DNA of 64,000 bases from NCBI GenBank assembly GCA_944415565.1, contig CALYBQ010000002.1, positions 62,001 through 126,000 of the forward strand, read 5' to 3'. The stretch is from an uncultured Rikenellaceae bacterium (lineage in GTDB: Bacteria > Bacteroidota > Bacteroidia > Bacteroidales > Rikenellaceae). Positions 46,120-56,235 of this stretch are shown here, piece after piece (the stretch's first letter is position 1; the number at the start of each line of letters is the position of its first letter). The notes under the pieces are model-generated. The model made no database searches and was not told the origin of the DNA. It was given only the letters and a program-made list of their open reading frames with translations. Position numbers and translations under genes: made by a program.

Positions 46120-48951
46120 TTATCTCCTACACAATATATTGAAACTGCACCACTCGCACACCTTGGAGTCTTCGCATTGCGTGAAAGGTTCGCCGAGGTC
46201 GAAAAGCCGCTCCAAAGCAGACCGGAGGTTCTCTTCGAACTGTCCAGCTACCTCCGCATAGCTCGTAACCACAACCTTACGCGCCTTGTCCTGTAACAAC
46301 GGCGAATAATCAGGCGCGTTCATCTGACGGACATAAAACAAAGACGGTTGTACGTCGCCCCATTTACGGGCGAGCATCATCGAGTACAAAAGCGTTTGCA
46401 ACACGCCCGAATTCAAATCCTGTGGCCGGTCGGAAAATAACGACTCAACACCGGCAAAAGCCAGCTGCTCACGTCCGGTTTTGTAATCTACCACACGTAC
46501 ACGGCCGTCAGCCAGACGGTCTATGCGGTCAGCCGTACCGCCGAACTTCACCTTTCTTCCGTCGCTCAACTCGAAATCGGCATCGACAGGCTGCTCGAGT
46601 CCCATCACGGTAAAACCATCGGACGCGGCATCGAACGGCAATATACAAGTATTGATATACGTCCGTATGATGTCGTATATCATAACAAGATTGCCACCGT
46701 ACTCCTGTGGATCGGCCTTGACGCCGTGAAAAAATTCGGCAACTATCGCATTATTTATAGCTTCATCTACCGCACTGCTACCAATAAGACCTCGAATGCT
46801 ATCCATCGGATTGGGTTTACCCACGAACGGTTCATATAAACGCCGCATGGCATAATGCAGTATCGAGCCGAACATCGGAGAGTCTATCTCCTCGACTATC
46901 TCGGTGGACGTATCGAGACGCGCTACCGAATGGAAATAGAATTTCAGCGGACAAGCCACGAAATTATAGAACGATTTCGGCGATAATACAGCCCTGCCAT
47001 CCGTGTAGCGGGCAAGCATGTCGGCCGTATCACCATCCTTCTCAACTGTTATTGGCTGCGGTTCCTCTACCCCGACCTCTACACCTATCGACCGTTCGGT
47101 CAGCGCATGAGGGGATTCGTAGCGCAACTGATATATATAGCGGCTCTGTTCTCCGCTGCTCTTGTTGTTCGCGGTCGAGTTATACACTATATGTACGTTT
47201 CGGGCGCGTTGTAGCAACCGATAAAAATAGTACGCATACACACCCTCGTGATGACGCGGTGTCGGCAAACCGTAAGCTATACGCAAATTATTCGGGATGA
47301 ACGAAGCGGACACCGCGCGGTTGCCGGGAAACGTATCGTCGTTGGCCGAAAGCAGAAGCACATTTTCGAAATCGAGATTACGCGTCTCCAATATTCCCAT
47401 CACCTGCACTCCCTCCAGCGGTTCGCCCTCGAACGGGATGCTCGTAGTCTGCAACATCTTTCTGAGTACCGACGCATAGATGCGCTCCGAAAGGTCGATA
47501 CCGCAACCCTCCAACGAATTGGCCAGTTTGTTCACATTATCTGCGATAACCGACAGATATTCAACCTGCTGCTTATCCTGTTCGCATTGCAAAACGGCAG
47601 ATACCACACGCAGCAGGTAATCCGACAAAGGTTGCCAGCCGGACTCCACACTTGCGAAGACGGTTCCGGCCAGTCCCGCGCCACCCAACTCTCCGGCACG
47701 TACATAGATACTCTGACGCTCCGTGATTCCGGCAAGCAACTCCCGCACTCCGGGTACGTGCCCCGTAACATAAGGATGGGACAAAAGCCCCGACACGTCG
47801 CTATGGTAAAACGCCAACTCACCGCGCACTATCCTTTTCCGAGCCTGAAGCTCGACAAGCCGCTCCACGAACGAATAGGCCAAAGTCATACGCATCGGGT
47901 AGCCCATCGTGACGTTTATTTTCTCGACATCGGACGGTATGGAATAGAGCAACGGCATCAACAAATTCTCGTCCGTAAGCACTATCGCAGTCTCCTTACC
48001 CGGCCGGCGATTCGCCGCACCGGACGCCTTTACGTCTGACAGGAACTCGGCAGCATACTTACACTGCATGCTGTCGGACAGTGCAGCCACGACCGTTATA
48101 TCTTTTGGGGTCACAAACCCACGATAATCATATGGTAAAGTCAGTTTTTGCGGATAACGCCGTATATTCTCTCGCAGGAACAGCCCTGCTTCCTGCTCCG
48201 GATCGTCCGTATAATAGTGGTCGTAATCCCAAAAGAAATCGACTTCGTGCTCCCGCGATAGGAAATCGAACAATATCTTTTCGCACTCGGACAGTGCGTT
48301 GAACCCAGCTATGACGTAGTGTTGTCGGTCTCCGACAGGCACGCACCCAGACTTTATCCTCTCCGCCACATCGCGGTAGACCATGCCGCCATAAGCCATT
48401 CCACCATCGGCAATCCGCTTCCGGTAATCGGAATATATGGTCCAAAGAGTACGCCATATTGAGATGAAACGCTCCTTCTCTTCCGATTCCCTCGCACCCA
48501 GACCGAAACTTTTCCAAAACCGGGCAATTATCTCCCTCTGTTCTTCGGTGAGATACGAATGGTCGCTCTCCAACTCGCGCAGGTCGTTGATATTACTGAA
48601 AAGCATCTTTGCATCGACCATATATTTGTCGATGGAATCGAAGTCGGCAAGCAACATCTCACCCCAAAAATAGAACGAATCGAAACTCTCCTCGTGATGT
48701 TCCGAATAGACCTTATAGAGTTCGACCATCAGCCTGACATGGTCTCCCGTCCGCAACTCGGTCATCTCCCCCATCACGTCATCTATCGACATATAATGCG
48801 GCTGCCACAGCGGCTTATCGGCCACAGAAGAAAGCGCATCGGAGAAGAAAAGTTGGGCACGGCGGTTAGGCAGCAGTATCCGCAACGACGAAACGCCTTC
48901 ACCGTACTCACGGTAGAGGCACTCTGCCACCTGATGCAGGAAACCTGTCAT
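46120..48951 (-). CDS. addB: AddB-like PD-(D/E)XK nuclease
   Basis: 943 residues. The C-terminal nuclease domain has LSPKSFYNFVACPLKFYF and VRVVDYKTGREQ, the D-x-K catalytic core. Cys residues in ACPLKFYF and CEDSKVCEWCSFNILC could form the Fe-S cluster known in AddB. The N-terminal helicase-like half has LRILLPNRRAQLFF in place of a good Walker A. It would pair with the AddA-like protein encoded divergently to process double-strand breaks for RecA loading. Confidence 0.82.
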   Translation of the reverse strand: MTGFLHQVAECLYREYGEGVSSLRILLPNRRAQLFFSDALSSVADKPLWQPHYMSIDDVMGEMTELRTGDHVRLMVELYKVYSEHHEESFDSFYFWGEMLLADFDSIDKYMVDAKMLFSNINDLRELESDHSYLTEEQREIIARFWKSFGLGARESEEKERFISIWRTLWTIYSDYRKRIADGGMAYGGMVYRDVAERIKSGCVPVGDRQHYVIAGFNALSECEKILFDFLSREHEVDFFWDYDHYYTDDPEQEAGLFLRENIRRYPQKLTLPYDYRGFVTPKDITVVAALSDSMQCKYAAEFLSDVKASGAANRRPGKETAIVLTDENLLMPLLYSIPSDVEKINVTMGYPMRMTLAYSFVERLVELQARKRIVRGELAFYHSDVSGLLSHPYVTGHVPGVRELLAGITERQSIYVRAGELGGAGLAGTVFASVESGWQPLSDYLLRVVSAVLQCEQDKQQVEYLSVIADNVNKLANSLEGCGIDLSERIYASVLRKMLQTTSIPFEGEPLEGVQVMGILETRNLDFENVLLLSANDDTFPGNRAVSASFIPNNLRIAYGLPTPRHHEGVYAYYFYRLLQRARNVHIVYNSTANNKSSGEQSRYIYQLRYESPHALTERSIGVEVGVEEPQPITVEKDGDTADMLARYTDGRAVLSPKSFYNFVACPLKFYFHSVARLDTSTEIVEEIDSPMFGSILHYAMRRLYEPFVGKPNPMDSIRGLIGSSAVDEAINNAIVAEFFHGVKADPQEYGGNLVMIYDIIRTYINTCILPFDAASDGFTVMGLEQPVDADFELSDGRKVKFGGTADRIDRLADGRVRVVDYKTGREQLAFAGVESLFSDRPQDLNSGVLQTLLYSMMLARKWGDVQPSLFYVRQMNAPDYSPLLQDKARKVVVTSYAEVAGQFEENLRSALERLFDLGEPFTQCEDSKVCEWCSFNILCRR

Positions 48952-48961
48952 CGCAAGCCGG

Positions 48962-49663
48962 TTATTTCCCGATATTTAACACGCTCGACCCGATGGACGA
49001 GTTCAGCTTTGACGAGCGGTCGCGCACGATATACGGGCTACCCGTGTAGAATATGGTCGCTCCTGTTTTCGCATTAGCCACGAGGCGCTCGGTTGCCGTA
49101 AGGAATGCTTCCGCACCGCCCGTAGCATCGGCCTCTACCGAAGCTGCGTTCACTTCCCGCACGTCGGCCTTACTCTTTTCGGTAACACGCAACGTAACGT
49201 ATTTCGCAGCCCCTTTCATCGAAGCAGCCGAGTTGCCGGTAACGTCCAATACGAGATCCAATACATCGACATAGCCAGAAAGTATACCTCCGCCTTTCAC
49301 CGCCAGATTAAGCACACGGGCAGCGCGAAGATCCTCGAAACTCAACTCGCCGTTGCTTATGCTCACAGATTTGAGACTGTCGGTATATTGTATGATGACC
49401 TCTGCTTTACCCGACTTCACGGTAGGCTGCCTGAACGTAACTGAAAGTACGCCGTTCGTGACCCCCCATTTGAGTTGCTTGATGTCGGCATCCGTTATGA
49501 AAACGTCTACAGAATTCACATCGGACGGAACCAGTTTGGCGACTATTCCGCCCGTCAGATTGACCGTATGGAAATGGTCCACAGGACCGCTATTGGCCGT
49601 TTGTTGTGCCGAAACAGAAACGCACGCGAGCAGCGCGCAAAGTGACAATATCGTTTTTTTCAT
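48962..49663 (-). CDS. Secreted GIN-domain (DUF2807) protein
   Basis: 233 residues: signal peptide (MKKTILSLCALLACVSVSAQ) and a right-handed beta-helix-like GIN/DUF2807 region rich in short beta repeats (SVSISNGELSFEDLRAARV). Family members are exported Bacteroidetes proteins of unknown role. The ATG at 49661-49663 puts the signal peptide at the N-terminus; the frame extends three codons upstream. It lies 10 bases upstream of addB on the same strand, so it may be co-transcribed. Confidence 0.85.
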   Translation of the reverse strand: MKKTILSLCALLACVSVSAQQTANSGPVDHFHTVNLTGGIVAKLVPSDVNSVDVFITDADIKQLKWGVTNGVLSVTFRQPTVKSGKAEVIIQYTDSLKSVSISNGELSFEDLRAARVLNLAVKGGGILSGYVDVLDLVLDVTGNSAASMKGAAKYVTLRVTEKSKADVREVNAASVEADATGGAEAFLTATERLVANAKTGATIFYTGSPYIVRDRSSKLNSSIGSSVLNIGK

Positions 49664-49769
49664 CCTTATCATATTTTATTGCAAGGTACGATTTTTTGGA
49701 CAATCGAGGGAATTTTGATTCTGATATTTTATACCTTTAGTTCCTAATTGTTAATCCGATTTTCGCCTT

Positions 49770-52700
49770 ATGGGGAACGTAAAACTACTTAAAGCCTCTG
49801 CCGGTTCAGGAAAGACCTATCGTCTCGCATACGAATACGTGCGTAACGTCGTGGCCGAACCGTTCATGTACCGCCACATTCTGGCCGTCACGTTCACCAA
49901 CAAAGCTACCGAAGAGATGAAGCGCCGCATTCTGTCGGAGATAGACGCGCTGGCCAACGACCGACAGACCGACTATATGGGTATGCTCGCCGAAGACCTG
50001 AAATACTCACGCAAAAAGATAGTAGAACGGGCCGCACAAGCTCGCACGAAGATACTGCACGATTACAGCCAGTTCTCGGTGCTCACCATCGACAAATTCT
50101 TCCAGAGGATAATCCGCGCCTTTGTGAAAGAACTCGGCATCGACCTAAATTTCAACCTCGAACTACGCACCGATACACTGCTGTCGTCAGCCGCCGACGC
50201 ACTGATAGACGAAATATCGCTCAACGAGAGTCTGCGAAAATGGATAACCGAGTTCGTGCAGGAGCGCATAGCCGAAAACAAGAAGTGGAGCATCAAGGAG
50301 GGACTCATCGAACTCGGAAGCGAGATATTCGGCGAACAATACAAACGGAACGCCTCGCTGGTAGCATCGCGGGACGAACTCGAACGAATAGTTTCGGACT
50401 ATTCGTCACGAGCATTCGCCGTTACCGGGGCCATGAAAGCGAAGGCCGGCGAAGCTCTCGAAATCATCAGGCGGCACGGACTGGAGATCGCCGACTTCCC
50501 TTACGGGAAGGGCGGGTTCGCCAATTATTTCGTAAAGATAGCTGCGGGCAATATAGAAGAACCGGGCGGACGCGTACAAGGAGCTTTGGAGTCGGACGAT
50601 AAATGGTATACCAAAAGTTCGGCGAAAAAAAACGCAATAATCGCCGCCATTCCCGAACTGCGCCCTATCCTCGAAGGGTTGTACGCGGATTACGAGAAGA
50701 ATATCGCCATGCTCAATACGGCCGGTCTGTTGCGGGAAAACTTCCGCAACTTCGCAATGCTTACCGACCTCTCGCGCAAGATCGAGGAGAAGTGCACGAC
50801 CGAAGGCGTCATGCCCATTTCGGAGACCAATACGATACTCAACAAACTCGTATCGGGCAACGACACTCCGTTCATATTCGAGAAAGCCGGCAACCACTTT
50901 TCTCGGTTCATGATCGACGAATTCCAAGACACGTCGGCCATGCAATGGGAGAATTTTATCCCGCTGCTTCGCAACTCGCTCGCGCAATCCCCCGGCGAAC
51001 CGGTTCTGCTGGTAGGCGACGTAAAGCAGTCGATATATCGCTGGCGCGGAGGCGACTGGAGGATACTCGCCCAAGGCATAGAAACAGAGTTCGGGGAAGT
51101 TCTCTCAGAGAATATGGCTACCAACTACCGCAGCTTCGGAAATGTCGTGCAGTTCAATAATGAGTTGATAAAATCGTGCGTAGGGATAGACAATGCCGCC
51201 CTTAACGCCGAATTGGACGAGGCCGTGGCACAGAAAGTCATCGACAGACAACACGCCGACAGGCTTCGTGATATGCTGAAGAACGCCTACGAAGGCCACG
51301 CGCAGGACGTCCCGAAGCGGCACGACGAAGGCTATGTCAACGTCACATACTACCCGCTGAATGAAGACAGGAAAACCGTTCCGCCCATCATAAGTCGCAT
51401 CGAGGAGTTGCAGGAGCGCGGATACGCCCCGACAGACATAGCCATACTGGTCCGATATAATGCCGAGGGCGTCAAGGTGGCGAACATGCTTCTCGAACAT
51501 AAGAAAAGCCACCCGGACTCTCGCTATACATACGACGTCGTGACGCAAGAGGCGTTGCTGATAGGCTCTTCACCCGTCGTCGTTTTCGTATGCGCATGCC
51601 TGAAACTATCCGGAATGCCCAGCGACAAACTCAACATGGCTCTCTACAACCAATGGTTAGGACGGGCGTTCGACGCCGTTCCAGATGAGGCTGAGTCCGA
51701 CTTCCTCGGAAGACTACGCACAATGCCGCCACTCGAAGCATTCGAACACATAGTGATGCACTTCGGACTCGGCCAGCGCCCGGAACATGCAACCTATCTT
51801 CAGGCGTTCGAGGAACAAATCATCGACTTCGGCAAAAGCACGGTGGCCGATATTCCACTCTTCCTAAAGTGGTGGGAGGAGAACGGGACCTCGCAATCCG
51901 TCAGCATGTCCGACACGGGCAATGCCATAACAATCATAACAATACACAAGGCCAAGGGATTGCAATATAAGGCCGTCATTATCCCCTATTGCGACTGGAA
52001 ACTATCTCCGAGCAACCGCACTATACTGTGGTCACACGGCAACGACAAGAATATATCGGAAGCAGGTGTCGTCCCCGTAAAGTATAAAAGCAAGATGAAA
52101 CGCTCGGCTTTCGCCGACAATTTCTTCAACGAACTGGTGCTCTCCCATGTAGACAACATCAACACGCTGTACGTAGCCGCCACACGCGCCGAAGAAGAGC
52201 TCCACATCATGATGCCCGAACCCGGCAAAAGCCAATCGGACAAGATAAGCACACTTATCGGGCACAGTATGCGGATTACTGGAACAGAGAGCAGTATCGG
52301 GGCTATGCGCGGCCACGCGACAGATACCGGTCACGGCATATCGGTAGAGTTCGGCACACCCGTATCGCCACAGCGCCCCCACGGCAAAAACACACAGACA
52401 ATCAGCATACCGTTCTTGCCATACGCGACAGAAGGCAGGCTGAAAATCAAATATCGCGCCTCACGCTACCTCGAAGACGGAGCTACACTATCCGTCTCGC
52501 CGCGCGATTACGGTATACTTCTACACAAGGCTTTCGAATCGGCGACATCCGAAGAGGATATACGCACGGCAATAAACGCCATGGTAGCCAACGGAGAGAT
52601 ACAGGAAGCAGAAGGTGTACGATTATCGGAAATAGTGGCCGAAGCATTCCACGATCCGGTTATATCATCATGGTTCAGGAACGACTGGGAGACGGTCAGG

Positions 52701-52931
52701 AACGAACACGCCATCATCATACCCGGCGACTCGGGCACAAGGCGTCCCGACAGGGTAATGACCAAAGGCAAGTTGGCCGTTGTCGTGGATTACAAATTCG
52801 GCCTCGAACGGCAAGGTCCACACATCCGGCAAATAAGCCGATACATGGACCTGCTGCGGCAAATGGGTTACACCGACATCGAAGGGTATATTTGGTACGT
52901 CTCCGGCGGACACGTAGAAAAGGTAGGGTAA
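49770..52931 (+). CDS. addA: AddA-like UvrD-family helicase-nuclease
   Basis: 1053 residues: helicase Walker A KASAGSGKTYRLA at the N-terminus, AVTFTNKATEEMKRRI, Walker B region MIDEFQDTSAMQWENF, VGDVKQSIYRWRGGD, the later helicase motif TIHKAKGLQYKAVIIPY, and VAATRAEEELHI. The C-terminus has a nuclease-type VVVDYKFG. This is the AddA architecture (helicase plus PD-(D/E)XK nuclease). Divergent from the GIN protein and AddB. Confidence 0.9.
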   Translation: MGNVKLLKASAGSGKTYRLAYEYVRNVVAEPFMYRHILAVTFTNKATEEMKRRILSEIDALANDRQTDYMGMLAEDLKYSRKKIVERAAQARTKILHDYSQFSVLTIDKFFQRIIRAFVKELGIDLNFNLELRTDTLLSSAADALIDEISLNESLRKWITEFVQERIAENKKWSIKEGLIELGSEIFGEQYKRNASLVASRDELERIVSDYSSRAFAVTGAMKAKAGEALEIIRRHGLEIADFPYGKGGFANYFVKIAAGNIEEPGGRVQGALESDDKWYTKSSAKKNAIIAAIPELRPILEGLYADYEKNIAMLNTAGLLRENFRNFAMLTDLSRKIEEKCTTEGVMPISETNTILNKLVSGNDTPFIFEKAGNHFSRFMIDEFQDTSAMQWENFIPLLRNSLAQSPGEPVLLVGDVKQSIYRWRGGDWRILAQGIETEFGEVLSENMATNYRSFGNVVQFNNELIKSCVGIDNAALNAELDEAVAQKVIDRQHADRLRDMLKNAYEGHAQDVPKRHDEGYVNVTYYPLNEDRKTVPPIISRIEELQERGYAPTDIAILVRYNAEGVKVANMLLEHKKSHPDSRYTYDVVTQEALLIGSSPVVVFVCACLKLSGMPSDKLNMALYNQWLGRAFDAVPDEAESDFLGRLRTMPPLEAFEHIVMHFGLGQRPEHATYLQAFEEQIIDFGKSTVADIPLFLKWWEENGTSQSVSMSDTGNAITIITIHKAKGLQYKAVIIPYCDWKLSPSNRTILWSHGNDKNISEAGVVPVKYKSKMKRSAFADNFFNELVLSHVDNINTLYVAATRAEEELHIMMPEPGKSQSDKISTLIGHSMRITGTESSIGAMRGHATDTGHGISVEFGTPVSPQRPHGKNTQTISIPFLPYATEGRLKIKYRASRYLEDGATLSVSPRDYGILLHKAFESATSEEDIRTAINAMVANGEIQEAEGVRLSEIVAEAFHDPVISSWFRNDWETVRNEHAIIIPGDSGTRRPDRVMTKGKLAVVVDYKFGLERQGPHIRQISRYMDLLRQMGYTDIEGYIWYVSGGHVEKVG

Positions 52932-52982
52932 CCGCCCTAATCGTAGCAGCCTCGCACCGCAAACACATAGCGGCCATGTCTG

Positions 52983-53273
52983 CTATACTATCAGATAGAC
53001 CAAAACCACCGCCAACAATCCGACGACTACAACGGTAACAAGCGACGCATAGAAAAAACGCATGCGCGCTTCCCTCTTGAGTTTATTGCGGATCTTGTGT
53101 TTAACATCTTTCAGCGTGCCATCCGGAAATTTTTCATCTTCCATCTGACCGCTGTCGTACCTCAATTCGTCGATATACAACTGACGAATATAGGCGTACC
53201 TGTTGCGACGGCGTAACATCGTTTCCGCAGCCATCGGCCGGGTTCTGTCCTGTGCGTTGTCTTTTGCTCCCAT
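52983..53273 (-). CDS. Small protein with C-terminal membrane helix, unknown function
   Basis: 96 residues from MGAKDNAQ: a charged, Arg/Tyr-rich soluble part (YAYIRQLYIDELRYDSG), a basic helix (DVKHKIRNKLKREARMRFFY), and one C-terminal transmembrane segment, so tail-anchored. The frame is open 10 codons upstream. No family recognised. It converges with addA and lies upstream of tsf on the same strand. Confidence 0.65.
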   Translation of the reverse strand: MGAKDNAQDRTRPMAAETMLRRRNRYAYIRQLYIDELRYDSGQMEDEKFPDGTLKDVKHKIRNKLKREARMRFFYASLVTVVVVGLLAVVLVYLIV

Positions 53274-53353
53274 AACCGTATGTTTTAAGGTTAAACACCA
53301 CACTTATTATGCCATTAATTTAATGAAAAATAATGACATACGCAACAACCGCA

Positions 53354-53390
53354 ATAAAAAAACTTCCGCCCTTTGCGAAAGGCGGAAGTC
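53354..53390 (-). terminator. Intrinsic terminator of the rpsB-tsf operon
   Basis: Stem ACTTCCGCC (53362-53370) with GGCGGAAGT (53381-53389) and extra inner pairs; followed by T7 on the minus strand. Confidence 0.88.
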
Positions 53391-53421
53391 TGAAAACTTA
53401 TGATTTCGGTTTACGAAATGC

Positions 53422-54243
53422 TTAGTCGTTAAGCGAGAAACGCTGGTAAGCAACTACGGTTGCATCCTTATCTGCCTCTTTGATGTAAGCACCGACAGTC
53501 TTCTTCGGGTCCTTAACGAACGACTGGTTAAGAAGGGTCGATTCAGAGAAGAACTTACGAAGTTTACCTTCAGCGATCTTGTCGAGCATAGCCTCCGGTT
53601 TGCCCTCCTGGCGAGCCTGTTCGCGACCGATATGGCGTTCCTTTTCGATAATATCGGCAGGTACGTCATTTTCCGAGATCGAAATAGGAGCCATTGCAGC
53701 CGCCTGCATAGCAACGTCGTAAGCCACTTCATGAGAAATCTCCTTGTTGAAACCGATCATCGCACCGAGTTTCTTGTTGCTGTGGATATAAACCACGCAC
53801 ATCTGTGCTTCGATCTTACCGTAATACGGGAGTTCAACTTTCTCACCTGTCTGGCCCGACTTTTCAGTTACTACGTCAGCAACGGTAATATTACCAACCT
53901 TAGCAGCCATGAGCGCGTCCATATTTGCAGCGTCGTTAGCGATAGCGACTTCGAGTATCTCCTCAGCCGATTTCGAGAAATCGTCGTTCTTTGCAACGAA
54001 GTCAGTCTCGCAAGCGAGGCATGTCATATACGCCTTGTTTCCGTTCACAACCTTAGCGACAACTACGCCTTCGGTAGCAGTACGGTCAGCACGTTTAGCC
54101 GAAACGAGTTTACCTTTTTCGCGGATGATCTCCTGCGCGCGGTCGTAGTCGCCGTTGGCTTCTTCGAGCGCCTTTTTGCAGTCCATCATACCTGCACCGG
54201 TCATTTTGCGGAGTTTCGCAACATCTGCAGCTTTAATTTCCAT
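53422..54243 (-). CDS. tsf: Translation elongation factor Ts
   Basis: Nucleotide exchange factor of EF-Tu. 273 residues: UBA-like N-terminus (VAKLRKMTGAGMMDCKKALE), the TDFVAKNDDF block, and the dimerisation core. The frame is open 27 codons upstream, but the ATG at 54241-54243 (MEIKAADV) is the family start. It follows rpsB by 25 bases, the standard gene pair. Confidence 0.96.
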   Translation of the reverse strand: MEIKAADVAKLRKMTGAGMMDCKKALEEANGDYDRAQEIIREKGKLVSAKRADRTATEGVVVAKVVNGNKAYMTCLACETDFVAKNDDFSKSAEEILEVAIANDAANMDALMAAKVGNITVADVVTEKSGQTGEKVELPYYGKIEAQMCVVYIHSNKKLGAMIGFNKEISHEVAYDVAMQAAAMAPISISENDVPADIIEKERHIGREQARQEGKPEAMLDKIAEGKLRKFFSESTLLNQSFVKDPKKTVGAYIKEADKDATVVAYQRFSLND

Positions 54244-54268
54244 TGTGTGTCCTTTCTTTAAAATATTA

Positions 54269-55117
54269 TTACTCTGCAGTTTCGTTTTCGGTAGAGACAG
54301 CTTCAGCTTGTTCGCCTTCAGCAACGTCCTCTTTCTTGTCAGCCACTTTCACGGCCTTTTTGATCCTCGGTTTAGCTTCTTTTTCGTCCTTGTTAGGTAC
54401 GTTTTCGTAAGCTTCTTTTTCTTTTTCAGCCTTACGTTCGGTCAAACCTTCTGCAACGGCGCCGGTCACGGCGTCAAGGATAACTGCGATAGACTTTGTA
54501 GCATCGTCGTTCGCCGGGATCACGTAGTCTACGTCGGTCGGATCGCAACAGGTATCGACCATGGCGAATACAGGGATGTTGAGCCTTTTAGCTTCCTTAA
54601 CGGCGTTCTGCTCCTTCTGCACGTCGATAACGAACAGTGCGGCCGGAAGACGTGTAAGGTCTGCGATAGAACCGAGGTTCTTCTCCAATTTAGCCCTCTG
54701 GCGAGAGATCTGGAGTTTTTCACGTTTCGAAAAATTGTCGAAAGTTCCGTCAGCGGTCATCTTGTCGATGGTCGCCATTTTCTTAACGGCTTTTCGTATA
54801 GTTGGGAAGTTCGTAAGCATACCGCCCGGCCAACGTTCGGTAACGTAAGGCATGTTGATAGCGCCTACTTTTTCAGCGACAACTTCTTTAGCCTGTTTTT
54901 TGGTAGCTACGAAGAGTATGCGGCGTCCGCTTTTAGCGATCTGCTTCATTGCGGCAGCGGCTTCGTCCACCTTGATTACCGTTTTGTGGAGGTCGATAAT
55001 GTGGATTCCGTTCTTCTCCATAAAGATGTACGGAGCCATTTTAGGATTCCACTTCCTTTTGAGGTGGCCGAAGTGTACGCCAGCCTCGAGTAACTGTTCA
55101 AAATTAGTTCTTGACAT
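54269..55117 (-). CDS. rpsB: Ribosomal protein S2 (uS2)
   Basis: 282 residues. The N-terminus FEQLLEAGVHFGHLKRKWNP and the RLPAALFVIDVQKE block identify it. A tail of about 50 residues, Lys/Glu-rich, follows the conserved core (ends near TERKAEKEKEAYENV and EGEQAEAVSTENETAE), longer than in E. coli. A 270-base leader precedes it. Confidence 0.96.
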   Translation of the reverse strand: MSRTNFEQLLEAGVHFGHLKRKWNPKMAPYIFMEKNGIHIIDLHKTVIKVDEAAAAMKQIAKSGRRILFVATKKQAKEVVAEKVGAINMPYVTERWPGGMLTNFPTIRKAVKKMATIDKMTADGTFDNFSKREKLQISRQRAKLEKNLGSIADLTRLPAALFVIDVQKEQNAVKEAKRLNIPVFAMVDTCCDPTDVDYVIPANDDATKSIAVILDAVTGAVAEGLTERKAEKEKEAYENVPNKDEKEAKPRIKKAVKVADKKEDVAEGEQAEAVSTENETAE

Positions 55118-55387
55118 TTTTGTTTTTTCTTCTTCGGAACGCCCACTTGCGGGAAACGCTCCTGTTAAATAATCTCTTCATCAATCCGGACGGTAGTGTC
55201 CTTTGCAATCCTCCGGATTTTTCGCGGGGATGGCAACCGTTCGGTAATATAATGGGATGAATTTGCAGTTATGCTGCTCCGATCAAAGTGTTTAGACAAC
55301 CATCAGGCCGCCATACCACACTCCTGCCCCACCATAGTCCGACCGATTTGTAAACCGGCCCCGTGCATTCCGCAATGCGGACGCGAA
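55118..55387 (-). promoter_or_regulatory. Structured leader upstream of rpsB
   Basis: A 270-base gap between rpsI and rpsB. Immediately before the rpsB start lies a hairpin at 55136-55162 (GGAGCG/CGTTCC with an inner CCC/GGG), and further up a 7-bp stem (55184-55190 with 55212-55218). No promoter box is clear. S2 is known to autoregulate rpsB-tsf in E. coli; a comparable leader here is inference. Confidence 0.4.
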
Positions 55388-55780
55388 TTAACGTTTGCTG
55401 AACTGGAACTTCCTACGTGCTCCCGGCTGACCCGGTTTCTTACGTTCAACTTCGCGCGGGTCACGAGTAAGGAATCCGTTCTTTTTGAGGATCGGGCGAT
55501 ACTCTGCGTCTATTTCGCAAAGTGCGCGAGCGATTCCGAGACGGGCTGCCTCAGCCTGACCGTGTATACCACCGCCATCGAGGTTGATGTTCACGTCGTA
55601 ATTTTCAGCTACGTTAAGAACAGCGAGCGGCTGTTTCACAACAAACTGGAAAATTTCGAGCGGGAAGTAAACCTCTATCGGTTTTTTGTTGATCGTAATG
55701 GTACCGTTACCCGGCTTCACGTAAACGCGAGCTACAGCTGCTTTCCTGCGTCCTACGGTGTTTACAACTTCCATACTCAT
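55388..55780 (-). CDS. rpsI: Ribosomal protein S9 (uS9)
   Basis: 130 residues: VVNTVGRRKAAVARVYVKPG at the start, GGGIHGQAEAARLGIARAL in the middle, and the conserved C-terminal Arg (RRKFQFSKR) that reaches the P-site tRNA. Its ATG overlaps the rplM stop (TAATG), the conserved rplM-rpsI operon. Confidence 0.97.
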   Translation of the reverse strand: MSMEVVNTVGRRKAAVARVYVKPGNGTITINKKPIEVYFPLEIFQFVVKQPLAVLNVAENYDVNINLDGGGIHGQAEAARLGIARALCEIDAEYRPILKKNGFLTRDPREVERKKPGQPGARRKFQFSKR

Positions 55781-56235
55781 TACTTAATCTCGTTTAATTT
55801 GATTTGTTTCGGGTTCTGACCAGCGTGCGGGTGTTCAGCACCGGCATAAACCTTAAGATTTTTGAGGAGAGCAGCGCCGAGCCTGTTCTTAGGGAGCATA
55901 CCCTTAACGGCTTTCTCGATTACAAATTCAGGCCTTCTGCTCAGATAGTCTGCGGGGGTAGCGAAACGCTGTCCACCCGGATAGCCTGTGTGGCGCACAT
56001 AGACCTTATCGGTCATTTTCTTTCCCGTGAGTTTCACCTTGTCGGCGTTGATAACGATAACGTTGTCACCGCAATCCACATGAGGGGTGAATCCGGGTTT
56101 GTTCTTGCCACGCAGGATTTTCGCAACCTGCGACGCAAGACGTCCCAACACTTCGTCCTGAGCGTCGATCACGACCCATTCTTTCTGAACCGTAGCGGCG
56201 TTCAGCGAAGATGTTTTGTAGCTTAATGAATCCAC
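55780..56235 (-). CDS. rplM: Ribosomal protein L13 (uL13)
   Basis: 151 residues: WVVIDAQDEVLGRLASQVAK, the HVDCGDNVIVINADKVKLTG block, KMTDKVYVRHTGYPGG and AVKGMLPKNRLG. Preceded by a promoter and a long leader; rpsI follows with an overlap of one base. Confidence 0.97.
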   Translation of the reverse strand: MDSLSYKTSSLNAATVQKEWVVIDAQDEVLGRLASQVAKILRGKNKPGFTPHVDCGDNVIVINADKVKLTGKKMTDKVYVRHTGYPGGQRFATPADYLSRRPEFVIEKAVKGMLPKNRLGAALLKNLKVYAGAEHPHAGQNPKQIKLNEIK

